A DNA stretch of 64,000 nt from Chamaea fasciata (GCA_029207755.1 JARCOQ010000003.1:43420144-43484143); one strand, 5' to 3'. Shown: positions 1 to 12,426, numbered from the stretch's first letter. Translations and numbers: made by a program. The notes: generated from the letters alone by a model not told the origin.

Positions 1-2369
1 GCATTCTAAACAGATTTTTTTTTTTTTAATTTATTGCCAAAAAGGTTGAAGGCCATAAACATTTTATTAGAAGCTCAGATTTTCATAATATCTCATAACT
101 GCAAGGTTTTATTGTAGTCAGCTTGACTATGAGAATTTTTATATTGTTGCTATAAATCAGCTGGGCTACTGGCAATTAGTTGCAATTTCGTTGAAAGCTA
201 CTTTAAATGAAAAAAAAAAAGTAAAGAAACAGAAAAATACAAAGCAAATATACCAAGCTGTGTTATTATTTTGGCTCAAGTAATCAAAACACTGGTATGT
301 GATCAAATCTATGAGTCAAACTACTATAGCAAGCAAAAGCCACAAAAATGAAACACTGAAAAAGTCAATATTACAAGACAGTGATCTGTGATCTTTCCAC
401 TAAGAATTTATGTAACAGCCATACTGCCTTCATGAGGAGAAAAGGGAAGACAGATGAGGGGACAGCTCAAGGAGTAAGTATTTTTTTCCACCTCAAGATG
501 AACGTGAAAAAAACCTAAAGAGCAAAGTAGGTGCAGTGGATGTAATGTTTTTAAACCTGCAGAACAAGAGTTCTCAATCACCTTCCTTAATAGTGTGGGG
601 GGGTTTGGTGGGTTTTGTTTATTTTAAGTACCCTTCCCATTGAGTAACCATGTCTCAGATTACTCAACTCGAGTGAGCTTGACAAAATGAAGACACAATA
701 TTTTTATAATTCTGTCCAAGTCATAACAAGTTAGAGAAAATATTTACTTCCTGAATACTGAGAAATAAGTGTTTACTCCATAAACTTGGTTTCATCTTGA
801 TATTTGCTTTCTTCTCAAATATTCACCTTAAATTTTTGTAAAGCACATCAGCTTTCAGCAGTGCTCTTTTTAACTTCCATTTCTCAATTTCTCTGTCACA
901 CTGTATAGCATTCAGAACTAGAAACACAATCTATGTTAACGTCACCATTTCATTTGGGTTAGTTTCATGAGAAAGAAATATATTTTACATTCTCTGAAAC
1001 TTCTCCATCATGCAAAATATTGTTAAGTGGAAAGATCAGGAGATTAATTTCAAAAGCTTAGTCCTGCACTCAAAATAAAATGCCAATGAACAGACTTTTT
1101 AAACTCACTAATGAATTACTTAGTTCTGAAGGTTTTACAAAATGCTGATCTGTACTTACCATCAGTCTTAATGCAATAATTTTGAAGATTCATAAGTTTA
1201 AAGAATTAATGTTTAAATTCTTTTTTTTTTTTCTGAAAGTATGGCTTAAAAAGGACATCTGACTGAGCTTTCCCATGTTCTCCCATTTTCAGCAAAATAA
1301 AATCTCCAGAAGGCAAGTCTCAACTTTCCCTGCCAATTGACAAGCACTATCTATCAGAGTTATTTCAACTTTAAGGAATTTTACCCTAAAGGAAATTCTT
1401 TCCATTACCTTTCCTGTTTGTTTTGATTATCTCAGCATGTATTTGCAACTTCTTTCATACTGAAGCTGAATGTTATACAAACGCCTGAAATTTTAAACAC
1501 TTAAGAAGACGGATTCTAAAATCCAAAACGGGGATCTGAAGGTCTGGTTCATGCTTTGGTAAACACAGAAATACTTAAATGTGTAACCACTGTGAAGCTG
1601 GATGAGCAAGAGCCGGAATCATCTCAAGCTTCTGCTGGCTCTTGTTTATAGCTAATGAAACTAAGAGGTTAAGGCTGAACATTTAAAAAGTGCAAACAGA
1701 AGATGTTTTCAGAACAGAACCATTTTAATTTGTATTTTTAAATACTCAGACAAATCACAGATTTTTTTCCCAGACACATGGATACCTCTAGTGTGAGTTA
1801 TCACAAGCTTCACCATACTAAAATTAGTAGCCAAAACAAAAGAACCAAATACAAATCTAAGTTTGACTTTTTGAGAGCCAATTTCAAATTCACATCCTGC
1901 TCTTTAACAGTAAAACAATCTTTTGGAAGGGATCCAGTGGAATTGCTCAATAGAAATTCACACATTCAAATTCTAGTATTGCTAACCTGTTTTAAAATTC
2001 AGTGACAAGGTCAGCAAAGTATTTCTGAAGCCAAACCTGAGAGGACATGCTATTGTCTTTAAGCATTTATTTTATTGTTAAGTTCTCTAATTACAAAATA
2101 TTTAACTGCCAATTATTTATTTGGGAATTCTAGTCTACTGGTTTAAACAAGGGATATATAATACATGCCTATAATACAAGGCCATAATGAGTCTTGTAAA
2201 AAGACTCATATCTTCACAATACTGTAACAGGGAAATATTCTGTACAAATTCCGTAATATGATAAAGAGGAATCACAGTGTGCTGGAATATCAACTAAAAT
2301 TATCAGAGCAACTGATACCACAAAAAAGTTGTGATATTTCCTAGATTAATTCACACTGGAAGCCACAAC
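1..2369. other. AT-rich non-coding stretch
   Basis: No credible exon, RNA gene or recognised repeat is visible. All frames are broken by frequent stops, and the longest open frame (1778-2005, plus) has random-looking composition. There are short A and T runs only. If the minus-strand gene proposed at the CpG island is real, this is part of its first intron, which is inference. Confidence 0.6.
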
Positions 2370-3250
2370 AGCATTGTACTCAGACTGACTTGCTCAGGGC
2401 TTTGCCCTGCCTAATCTTAAAAAAATGCAAAGTATGTAGATTTGACAACCTGTGCTACCTATTCCAGCTCCTCAGTGTCTTTAGGGTGACTTTTATTTGC
2501 AGGTGCCAAATCAGAACCTCACCCATTTCAAACTGTGACCACTTCTTCTGTTCCTGCTGTCATGTAGCCTTGTAAAGGGCCTGGCTATGTGCTCCTGTTA
2601 ACATCTAAGGTATCACCTTGTGAGGCAGCTCTTGAGCATCCTCTGAGCTTTCTGATTCCCAGGCTGAGCAAAGCCATTTCTCTCAGTCTCTCCTTATGTG
2701 CTCCAAGCCACTCATTTTCCTGGGTTTCCACTGAATTAGATTCAATTTACTCAATGTATTTGGAGAAACCAAAACCAGATGGGTTATTTCCAAAGTGATA
2801 GCCTGAAGAATGCTGAGTATTGGCAACCCACTGGCTGTGCTTCTGCTCACCAGCCTAGTGTGCTGCTGGCATTTGTCACTGTCAGTGCAGCCTGACGTGC
2901 TGACTCCCATGTCAGAATGTGCAGGTCCCTTCCAGCAGAGCTGTCTCCCAGGAAGTCACTCCCTACCCCGTCCTGTGGCAAGTGGTAAGAAGATTAATTT
3001 ATCCTTGTGGAATGTCACGGGGTTCATCACGGTCCATTCCAGCAGCCTCTCTCAGCTGCAGAGCGCTGTCCTCGAATGTGTCAACTACTCCCACAACGTG
3101 ATGTCACATGCAAATTTGACAAATTTGACTTCATCTCCTGCTTCAGGTCACTGAACAAGGTACTAAAGAAAATAGGTCCCACTACAGTACTCCACTTGTA
3201 ACTCATCCCCAGGTAGAATACAAACCATTAGGTGCTATGTTTTGAGCCTG
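2370..3250 (-). mobile_element. Degraded CR1 LINE fragment, 3' portion, minus orientation
   Basis: The plus strand reads, in order, like the reverse complement of an avian CR1 3' region. It has a 'gctcagggctttgccctg' block near 2392, then a stretch like the 'gtttcaacttatgaccattgcc' block near 2530. The 'aggctgagcaaagcc' plus 'ctctcagtctctccttatg' block follows at about 2660-2700, then a 'ggtcccttccagcagagctg' block near 2924. The end, at about 3110-3210, matches the 'caaactt..gtcactgacaaagg..ggtcccagtacag..ccacttgt' block. Colinearity across about 870 bp is the main evidence. Divergence is high and RT frames are broken, so this is an old, dead, 5'-truncated copy. The open frames inside it (for example 2810-3154 plus) are repeat-derived, not genes. 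Boundaries are good to about 30 bp. Confidence 0.75.
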
Positions 3251-5603
3251 ACTATCATGCTAAAAGCCTAGATAAACTGAAGAAAAATGATGGTCCAACT
3301 GCCCTAAGCAATATTAAATCCAATCTGTTGGCATTTACAGTTTCAGTAGCACACAGAAAGGCCCCACAACTACAAATAAGTGCATAAAAGATGCTCAGAA
3401 ACTTCAAACGAGGCTATTTTAATTACTGTTTAAGGTGGAAAAAGAAAACAAAACTGAACACATAACTCACAGAACTCCAGTAGATTCCTTCCTAATAAGG
3501 AAGAAAACATAGGACTAAAGAAAAATGTTTATGTATGAAACATATATAATGACTAGGTTTACGTTTCAGAATCTGTAAATATAGTCCATGAAAATAAAAG
3601 CTAATTTCATCACCCAACCAAGGAAACCTAAAGTCATTATCCACCTTATACATGAGTCATGAAATAGGAAAGACTTCACACTAACAAAGCAATACGAATA
3701 ATTTCTTAAAGGAAGTTTAAACTTATTTATCAATTTAATTGATTAATATTATACCTACAGCTGCCACACATATGCTGACCCCTACATAAGGGATTTCTAG
3801 TTGGGCAAATGCTCACACTCATAGAAGACAACACTTGAGAATGGTTTATATTGTAGAATTGTTTTTTCAATGTTATTACCAGTACTTAAATCACAGAGAC
3901 AAATATCTAACAGATTTTAGATATTTCTTGTTATTTATTCTCCCTGCAGTGATTACTGTAACTGCCATAAAGAATACATACAATTGTACTGAGAGATGCA
4001 ATTGAGACAGCTGACCTAGAGAAAAAGAAATAACTTGCAACTTTAAACGCCTCTGACTTACAGGCATACTGAACACTGGAAAATGAGTGGATAGGAATAT
4101 TGATACTGTTGGATACAGCCTACATAAGAAGGAGAAAAACTTTACTATTAAGCATCTACTTTCCCCAGGAGAAAGGATTATTATTAGGTATATATGTAAA
4201 TATTCTATTTTAACACTCAGCCACACAAAGCAAGGGTAGATACTCAATTAACAATTTGTGTATACGAAGACAGTTTGTACACCCATTACCAGCCAGAAAG
4301 GTACACTCTGTACATTGATAGTTTTAATGCATTCTTATATATGTAACAATACTTTAAAAAATACAGCAGTAAAATACAAAGTAAAAACAAAACACTTTTC
4401 AAATGGAGTATCTATTTGCCGCAGATCAGTGTAACAGAAAAAATGGTCACCAATTTTTATTTCCTAAGGAAACAAGGCTTATACAATCACAGTGCAACAC
4501 CTCTCTCCACCTCAAGATTTTTTGAGCCTATTTGACTCAGCAGAATCTGATAGATAAGTTTTCAAGGGTAGTTACGCTCCTAGAATCTTGATTTCAAAGT
4601 TTAAACAACCACAGAGAAAAAGCACAAAGCATTCCCAGTGTGAAAGAAGCCGACATTAGCAAAATTACCAAATCTGACAATCTCACAGACTAATGAAGTA
4701 GTGCTTGCCCTTCACTCAGAAACCTCCACCAGAGGCAATGATTTCCAGGGATCCAGGTTAAGCAGCCTGGCTCAGAATGTCAGTAAAACCCTCCGCCCTA
4801 TCAGTAGAAACTTCATCCTTTATAGAAAATATTTGAGGTCAATTTATATTTGAGGTTTTTCAGAGTAGCACTCTGAGCAACCACCTGTACAGCTCTTGAC
4901 CAGTTTAGGTAATCTCATCTATCCTGATTCCTTCTTGTAACAAACTGCTCAAATTCTACTTTTAAAGAGAAGTGGAAATGAGCAAACCTGTACACACACT
5001 GTTGTTCACACCAATCACTCTATTTACTCCACCTCATCTCACCAACCTTAAAAAAACCTTTTGAAATGGTTTCCTATGCAAACAAGACTACGGGATTCAA
5101 ATACATGTACAAAATACTAAGAAAATTTTGGGGGGAGGGGGTGGAAACAGCAGAGGATCTGAGAGGGGGAAGACACCCACCTCTGAAGTACCTGTCCACT
5201 CTCAAAAAAATGATAGCCAGACAAGGGAGAAAATATTTTTGAACACTGACAGGTTTATCCCAATAGTTTCTAATTCTGCCAGGCAGCTTCCAGGACTGAA
5301 TGCAGATGCCTATGAACCTCTGCCAAATTATTCTGTGAATGGACTGTTGTTTCAGTTTTCTGAAAAGGGAAATTTGAAATAGAAGGTTATGGTTTTGTTA
5401 AAAGGATTTTAAATACCTGGACATCACTTAATTGACTACTTAGAGCTGTACCCAGATCAAAGAACTCAGATCAAACTAAGGAATCCCTCTACAACAATAT
5501 TATAAAGGAGGCTATGGAAGTGCCAAAAAAGGTCTCATTTTATGAAATAGTAATTTTAAAATCCTCAGCTATTTAAAAGCTTTCTTCATGTGATTTCGCC
5601 TGT
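3251..5603. other. AT-rich non-coding stretch
   Basis: Nothing coding or repetitive is recognised. The open frames at 3891-4247 (minus) and 5128-5382 (plus) have no protein-like domain, no conserved-looking composition and no good splice context. A short G-rich run lies at about 5129-5142. Confidence 0.55.
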
Positions 5604-5672
5604 TGAACATCCCAACAAGCTTCCCACCCCTGAACATCCCAACAAGCTTCCCACCCCTGAACATCCCAACAA
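5604..5672. repeat. 27-bp tandem repeat, 2.6 copies
   Basis: Two identical 27-bp units (5604-5630 and 5631-5657), each beginning tgaacatccc and ending ttcccacccc, are followed by a partial third (5658-5672). The absence of differences between copies points to a recent local duplication. There are no spacers, so it is not a CRISPR-like array. Confidence 0.95.
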
Positions 5673-8600
5673 TCTAAAAGTTATTGCAGTTGAAAATATT
5701 TGCACCTCTTGCATACAATGACCATACTCAGAGAATGACTTTGTAGTCATTTAGTTTGCTGTATTTAACAACACGCATTCTTTTTCTAATTTACCATGTA
5801 ACAAGAGCAGAACAGTAGCTCTTCAAAATGCCAACACCTCAACAGTTACTGTGTGGCTTATCACGGAACACCAGCTTCATCTGATGTTTTTGTCAAAGAC
5901 ATCACAAACCCAACCTAACAGAAACCCCCAGTTGATTTCGCTTGTTAGCTCCAGTGTCAGACTGTAGCACACCGACATAACATAGCTTTAAACTAATTCC
6001 TACCTTGTCTCAACTCTTATCACAAGCTCCATACTGTCAATTTTCAAACATTTTTCTCTGAGCCTCAGATGGAAGAGAACAGAAGATTAATGACAATACG
6101 GTGGAGAAAATAGGCCATGGGTTTGTAAATACAATGGGCTGTTTCACATTAGTCCAATGAAGAAAAATTATTCTCACACTGGGCTTGCATTCATCATCAA
6201 TTAGAATTTTTACACAACAAGCCCAGAGCGTCCTGCTGAACCCAAATCACAGCTGGCAATCCTGCAGCCCACTGAGGCAAGGCAGCCACTGCCTTTGAAA
6301 AAGCTCCCTCCCTTGTTTAAGGGAAACTCCAAGAGGAGTAAGAATAATAAGCTGTTGTCCTGACAACCTTACAAAGTAAAACCAAGACTTACTTTACTAC
6401 AGCAGAACCCTACAGACAACCTGATCACTGTAAACTGCTCCAAATCCTTCAAGGGCAGCTGGCACTGCAATAAGCAAGACCAGCACAGCAAAACACATAC
6501 ACTTGCTTACACACCGTAGATGACATGCACATTAGGCATGAGAACGTATGAACAGACACAGCCACACTCATCTGTTCTTTTCTTCCCCCCACACTTATTT
6601 TTCCACTTTGTGTCATGCTAGTATTACAACAGGATTTCATGCTAAAACATATCAGGTATTCATTTTCAGTGCTGAGAAGCCAGAAAAACACTAGAAGCAG
6701 AGAAGTGCTCTTTTCCTTGAATGCACTGTAGGTATTTAAAAGTAGGAAATAGTTCATTTTGAAGAGAAAGCCACAAAGGAGAACAACCAGACAAGAATGA
6801 TTAAATAACTTGCAACTCTCAGGTGGGAAAAAATCAAAACAACACACCTGGAAAAACCCTGACTGAAATGTCCTATTTTTCACGAATACCTTCTTCACAT
6901 ATATAGGAATATAGGCAATAGAGCTGGTTTTTCCAATGACTATTTTGCTAACTATGCATTAATTTCAGTACTTCTTTTTACTCTCCCACATGAAAGGGAA
7001 AAAACTAGCAAAACATACTTTAACACTATGTGCCCTTATAACACATACTTTAGAATGTTTTCCTCTGCCCTTACTCACCTTAATCGCCATTTCATTGTCA
7101 CATCTCTTCACAATTTATCAGATTTGACTTAACTGTCAGTAAAAATCCAAGATTAAATATAAGGTGGCCCAGAATCTCCTTTCCATCTCATATATACGAT
7201 ACAAACAAGTGAAAAAAAAAAAGGCAACCCAAAACAAAACACCAAAAAAAAGTCAAACCACTAGAAAAAATTTATAAAAGTATTAAAACACATTTTATTG
7301 CATTTAAATTAACCTGCCACAGAATATCTAATGTTCTCAGAGTACTTTTCCTAATAAAAATCATTTTAAGTATTGTAATCTGTTGTTCCTGTAACTTGTA
7401 AAACAGTTCTTTCAGGTTTCTAACAGTTTGTATCAGGCATTAAAAAAAATTGGTGAGCCTAAAGGGAAATGGAAGGGCAAATTGACGACTTTTATGAGAG
7501 CTTTGTATCTTTAATCTTTTAAGTAGTCTTTGAAGGATAGGTATTTCACAATATGACTTTTCAGTTGTAAGTTATATGGAAATGATTTGATGGGATTTAT
7601 GTTAGAGGACACATGGCACACATAAATGCAGGCAGACATTATCACAATCCACTGCCACTATGCAGTGAGAATTCAGGCAGCAAAGGGAGAGGGGGAGGAA
7701 ATAAGAAACAGCAAACAATACAGGAGCATTACACAAATATCTGCAGAGCTGGGTATGCAACTTTGCAGGATCTCGAACAAAAAAATGAAGACATTATATA
7801 AGGAAAGATTCAAAGTCAGTGGCAAAACTCCAAGTCCTGTGCTCAGAATTTTATTTAAGCTGCTGTGGGGGAGGGGCAGCCAGACAACCTCAGCTACTTC
7901 CACCTTCCAGCCTCCCAGCTACTACAAGCCAATTTACTACTGCTCCTCTAGCCTCCTTCTAGATTCCCACACTTTCAAAAAATAGCTGTGGTATCTTTTT
8001 ACATTACACGTCACAGCTTTTAAAAAAAAGTAGCTACAGGTCTTTTTCCAAAGGAACACAGAATCCCCAGTTAACAGCACTAAAATAAATGCCTACTTCA
8101 TTTCAAACATCTACTATTCTTCAAATGTCTTACAAGCATCGAATCCAATAAAGCTGTTTGCCTGCATGTCCAAAAAGACGGTACAGCAGCTGCTTACATT
8201 TATTACACGTTCAGATTATCCCCGTAAGGATTCAAGACATTTTTTAAACAAAACCTTTAATTATGTATGCACTGCTCGTTATTTAAGTAATTCCAGAAAA
8301 CCAGAAGAATCCACTTATAAATCTTGAGTAGTTAACTGCTGATGTAATTACAGTTTCATGATCCAAACAAGAGCCTACATATCTTCTAGTAAGAACTATG
8401 GTGCAAACTAATCACAATGACATTTCTGCCTACTGCTGTCCTGTCTAACTAAAAACTAGAAGAGTATCACCAATTATAATAATCCTTTTCAATCTTCTGC
8501 TCATTCAATTATGCCTCAAAGTGACTTTAAATCCAAGGTCAGTGCTTTACTACAAAGGAAGGCAGGTTCTCTCTCATTTACTTCTGTCAGGATAAATCAG

Positions 8601-11080
8601 ATGTTTAACATTAAGTTTGCTCTTTCACAACAAACTAAAAAAAAACCCAGCTATTCATGTGAAATCCTGACAATTCTTAAAAATGTAACCAGTCATATGA
8701 CATCATCACTGAATGTCATCAGGAATTAATGTTATTCTTAATGCAATCTATGTAAACAACTAGTGTTTAACAAACAAGCCAATGAACAGCTGTGAAACTT
8801 ACTTTTCAAACTACAAAATACAAATTTCCTCATAAATTCTTCTCATTGGATTACTGGAATTGGGAGACTGTCCTCACACTCTTCTCTCAAAATTCAGGTA
8901 GAAAAACCAGGGCTGAAAAAGACTATTAGGGGCACCCCTATCTTAAACTTCATGAACTGTCCAGATTTATAAAAGGATGAAAACTGTGCCAAAAATAAAA
9001 AGATAAACTGAAGTTGGTCTTGACTTTGCAAGAGGTAACATTTTAAAGAATCAGATATAAATTATGTTACCTAATACAAAAAATCTTCTACTCTGAGGAG
9101 AGTATTGCAACACACAGAAAATAAACAGCAAATTCCACTTCACTGATCCACAACCCAGCTTACTCAAACATTTTAAAATTGCAAAGCATTTAAAATTGCA
9201 AAGCAAAAACTGCATGGAAAGAGAAAAGAGCATTTGTCAAACCCTGATTTCATTTCAAGCTGTCAAAACAGCTACTGTTGGTAATCTGGGATGACTAACG
9301 TGAGAAACTAGATAACCCAGTGCCCCACCCTCTTTCCACAATCTGTAACTCGTATCATCATAACAGAATAGCATTTCTCCCTCTATATTCCCAAACTAGA
9401 TCTCTCAGCAGTAAAAGGCAGGAACCTACTGAAAATATCTTAACATCCAACCATCTAAATATAATCGTCACTCCAGCCAAGGCAAGGAGAAAACACTTCC
9501 TTTCTTCTGCAGTTTGAAGAGGTGATCTGCAGATAAAGAGCTTAGGCGCAATACCTGCCTATGTCCAGTATGAAGCTGGAAGTGGAAAAACAAACTGCCT
9601 CGGTTCAGTCATAAAAGTCAAAATCAGCAAAAAAACACGGATGGTTTTGCCTGTTTGACCACTGCTTTGCCTAATTCCTCATCTGACTCTCTTCATTTGC
9701 AAGAGTATTTCACAATGCACTTGAGTAATGGCATGTCAGTAAATGCCTACAAAAAGAGACGATATTATCTATCTTTCAGGAAAATGAAATATAAACCTTT
9801 AAAATTACTCTGATATGCACAGTAAGCAAATACCAGCTACAAAGAATTGAGCTTTTGTTTAGTCCTAAGCTTCACATCATATCCTTGGCATATATGAATG
9901 AAATGATCTTTAATTGATCCAATAGGATTGGTGAAACAGTCTGGCATCCTTACAAGCACTCCTTCGTGTTACATCTGAGTGCTGCATGACCTGCTAAGGT
10001 AACCCACTGGGCATGCAAAAGCAAGACAATGCATTCAGAGACCTCTCTAAATCTAGCTTTATATGAATGCTACATAAATTATAAATCAACTGTTGCGGAC
10101 CCTAAGTGATGTTTAAATATCTATAATGCATTAGAGCTCTTGATGATTTAAACATGTTTGCATTAATAATAAAAGGTACTTCAAAGATCAAATTTGAAAA
10201 TTGAAGTGTTTCAGAGCTACCACCAAAGAAGCGAATGAAGGGCAAATAATGCATTCCCACTGACAAAAGGCACAATTTTGTAAAAACACAAGAGACAGAG
10301 TAAAAAGGCATCAAGCCTAGGCATTTCTATATCCAGCAGGCTGTGAAGCACTATGGTTCTGAATGCAACCCCCAAACGTTTCAGTCTAAGGTAGCTAGGT
10401 ACAGAATCTCGGAGGAAAATAGCTGAACAGACAGTATTAATGTACTAGAGTCCCTTTTAAAGGAAGCCCATCAAACTAAGTAACAACTGAGACTGAATTA
10501 TTGGCTTTTCCCCATTTTCAAACATCCTGCGTTATCCAGCTGCCTTCCTTTATAGCAACGTAAATATTATGCAGAGTTACCTTCCAACTAAACAAACTTT
10601 CTTTAGATATTAGTAACACATACGTAAAACAAGTCTAAAGCAGCAGCGTGAGCTAATCCAAACAACGAATTATGTCAGCTAGTAAGCAAGCTTCAAATCT
10701 GCTCGTGTCTAATCAGTGCAGAACTGAAGATAGTTTACTATTCACGTGAAGAAAAAAAAATAGACAAACACAGAAATAGCAGGCTGCAGAGACAGATTAC
10801 ATGCTTTCCTTCCCTGCAGGATAGCTGATATAAGAAAGCCATCTAGTGTTAACTTTCAGAAGTGAAAACTGCGCACAAAAGAGCTCGGGAAAATTTACAT
10901 GTGCAATTCTCTTTTAACTTTGCATGTCTTTTGCATCATAAAAAAAAAAAAAACAACTCGTTTCCTCTTGAAAAGCCAGGCTGAAAGCGAGTTTTCAAAC
11001 CACCGATGTATTAAAACAATGCAGCACCAAGTACTGAGGTAGTTTACTGACCTACTTCGTGAACCTTAACAGCCATATCT
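5673..11080. other. AT-rich non-coding stretch left of the CpG island
   Basis: No exon or known transposable element is recognised. The longest open frame (6449-6898, minus, 149 codons) is rich in Cys, Ser and Phe, has no domain I recognise, and reads like an AT-rich chance frame. A 17-bp tandem duplication sits at 9172-9205 and an A14 run at 10,940-10,953. GC content rises towards the CpG island from about 11,050. The likely context is intron 1 of the proposed minus-strand gene. Confidence 0.55.
9172..9205. repeat. 17-bp perfect tandem duplication
   Basis: The unit tttaaaattgcaaagca occurs at 9172-9188 and again immediately at 9189-9205 with no differences. This looks like replication slippage in AT-rich DNA. 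Confidence 0.95.
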
Positions 11081-11345
11081 GAAATTTGTCAGCTTCGGAG
11101 TTGCCTTTGTCAAGCCTCCGTAACGCTACTTCCCCATTCGCAGGGGCTCTCCCAGCGCTGCCGCCCGGCACAGAAGGGCTGCGAAGCCCCCGGCACAAAA
11201 TTGGAGGCAAAGTTGAGCCGAGCTGGCTGCTATTTAACGAATGGAACGTCAAGTTTGGAGAACGGACCCCTGCACAGCTACCGGAGTGTTACAAGATAAC
11301 AAAGAGGGCAAAAGGATGCAGCCTGCGCCTCGTATCCAGTCACCC

Positions 11346-11346
11346 A

Positions 11347-11378
<32 letters not shown>

Positions 11379-11390
11379 GGTGTGTGTGTG
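11346..11390. repeat. Compound microsatellite A25-G10-(TG)5
   Basis: Twenty-five A (11,346-11,370) pass directly into ten G (11,371-11,380) and five TG units (11,381-11,390). It lies at the edge of the CpG island and is likely length-polymorphic and prone to sequencing error. Confidence 0.95.
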
Positions 11391-11526
11391 TTTAAAATCA
11401 TTTAAGGAAACTGCACGGGCTGAAGAGGCTTCTCCTCTGCCACCCCAAGCGCTTGGCGGTCCCCGCTGCACGTCCCCGCTCTCAACAGCGGCTCTCCCCA
11501 GAGATGTCCGATCCGAGCAAACTTAC

Positions 11527-11648
11527 TCAGTATTTCCTGGAGTGAGACCCGGAGAGGGGAGCGGAGTGCTCGGGCTGCCGCAGCCGGCGGCAGAACCGCC
11601 CCGCAGGTGACTGGCGACCCGGCGGACACCCCCGCCGCCCCGGGCCAT
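11527..11648 (-). other. Possible alternative first exon (minus strand)
   Basis: On the minus strand an ATG at 11,648-11,646, with A at -3 and G at +4, opens a 40-codon frame beginning MARGGGGVRR. The frame reaches a donor-like junction, TGA|GTAAGT, at 11,527/11,526, leaving phase 2. A TATA-like word on the same strand (11,680-11,673) lies so close that its start site would fall at about the ATG itself, which argues against the two working together. Composition is Gly/Arg/Pro/Ser-rich, as expected by chance in GC-rich DNA. I do not recognise the protein, and this is a weak candidate beside the exon at 12,001-12,063. Confidence 0.25.
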
Positions 11649-11672
11649 TCTCTACGGGGCGGATCGCATCGC

Positions 11673-11684
11673 TATTTATAAAGG
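11673..11684. promoter_or_regulatory. TATA-like element inside the CpG island
   Basis: The plus strand reads tatttataaagg. This gives TATAAAGG on the plus strand (11,677-11,684) and TATAAATA on the minus strand (11,680-11,673). It is an AT island within otherwise GC-rich DNA and so stands out, but the direction is ambiguous. The first plus-strand ATG downstream (11,887) opens only about ten codons, so a plus-strand transcript would probably be non-coding. Confidence 0.4.
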
Positions 11685-11994
11685 CGACGTGCGGGAGCGA
11701 GTCCCCCCGGCCGCCACACGGTGCCCACCGGGGCGGGGTGGCTGCGGCCGGGGCGAGGTCGGGGTGCCGCTGGGGAAGGGGGGCCCGCGGCTCCCCGCCG
11801 CTTCTCCACCCGCCCCAGCCCTCCGTCCTCCCGCGGAGCCCGGAGAAGCCGAGCCTCCCTCCCAAAGTCACCTGAGGGAAGAGGAGATGGGTCTGCCCTC
11901 ACAGCACTCCCTTCCCTGAAGTGCTCCCGAGCCGTTCCCGGGAGGGAAGGCACTCGCACGCCCGCGGGGCACGGACGCGGCGGCGAGCGCCGCT

Positions 11995-12001
11995 CCTTAC
12001 C
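11995..12001 (-). promoter_or_regulatory. Consensus 5' splice donor, minus strand
   Basis: The minus strand reads CAG|GTAAGG across 12,001/12,000, matching the vertebrate donor consensus at nearly every position. It is the strongest donor noticed within the CpG island and sets the direction of the proposed gene. Confidence 0.55.
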
Positions 12002-12063
12002 TGGTGCTGCCGCGGCCGCCGCTTCTGCCCGCGCTCCGGCTGCTCCGGCCGCGGGACCCCCAT
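12001..12063 (-). CDS. Candidate first coding exon of an unidentified gene, running left
   Basis: Reading the minus strand from the CCAAT and GC boxes (about 12,425-12,353), the first ATG met is at 12,063-12,061, in strong context (G at -3, G at +4). An in-frame stop lies about 57 nt upstream at 12,120-12,118. The frame starts MGVPRPEQPE, is rich in Arg, Gln and Pro, and ends RPRQHQ exactly at CAG|GTAAGG, a near-perfect splice donor at 12,001/12,000, leaving phase 0. The 5' untranslated part would run from about 12,300-12,340, giving a first exon of roughly 300 nt. The gene would continue left beyond position 1, so intron 1 would be at least 12 kb. I do not recognise the N-terminus; such short charged first exons evolve fast. 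The exon could instead be wholly untranslated. Seen: ATG, frame and donor. Inferred: transcription and coding. Confidence 0.45.
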
Positions 12064-12351
12064 GCCCGCCCGCGCACACGGGCTCCGCTCCGCTCCGCTC
12101 CCCTCCCGCAGCACACGTCACCCGCCGGGCGCCGGAGCTCCGCACGGAACCGGGGGCCGTCCACTGGGGTGCTGCGGGGTACTGCAGGCTGGCGTGAGCG
12201 CCGCTGCTCCTCCTCTCGTTCCCCCGCCACCCCTTCCCGGCGCTCGGCTCTGGAGTGCGGCTCCGCCGCCGGACGGGAGGGCGGGGCGGCGGCGGGAAGG
12301 CGGGGGCAGCAGCGACACTCACACCCGCGCCTGCCGGCCCCGCACGCCCGC

Positions 12352-12426
12352 AGCCCCGCCCCGCCCGCCGGCCCCGCCTCCAGCGCCTCCGCCGGCGCGG
12401 TCCCGGGGGACCAACTCCGCATTGGT
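12352..12426 (-). promoter_or_regulatory. GC boxes and CCAAT box (minus-strand promoter)
   Basis: The plus-strand word cattgg at about 12,419-12,424 is CCAATG on the minus strand. Clustered ccccgcccc / ccccgcctcc words at 12,353-12,380 are SP1-type GC boxes. The CCAAT box lying about 50-70 bp before the GC boxes and roughly 100 bp before a plausible start site near 12,300-12,340 fits a housekeeping-type CpG promoter reading left. The start site itself cannot be fixed from sequence. Confidence 0.5.

Noticed and set aside
2810..3154. 114-codon plus-strand frame with a signal-peptide-like start
   Set aside because: It lies wholly within a degraded CR1 and is antisense to it; the hydrophobic start is a by-product of repeat sequence.
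5604..5672. CRISPR-like direct repeats
   Set aside because: The units are contiguous with no spacers, and the host is a vertebrate. It is a plain tandem duplication.
6449..6898. 149-codon minus-strand frame
   Set aside because: It is Cys/Ser/Phe-rich with no domain, no good flanking splice sites and no in-frame neighbours. AT-rich chance frame.
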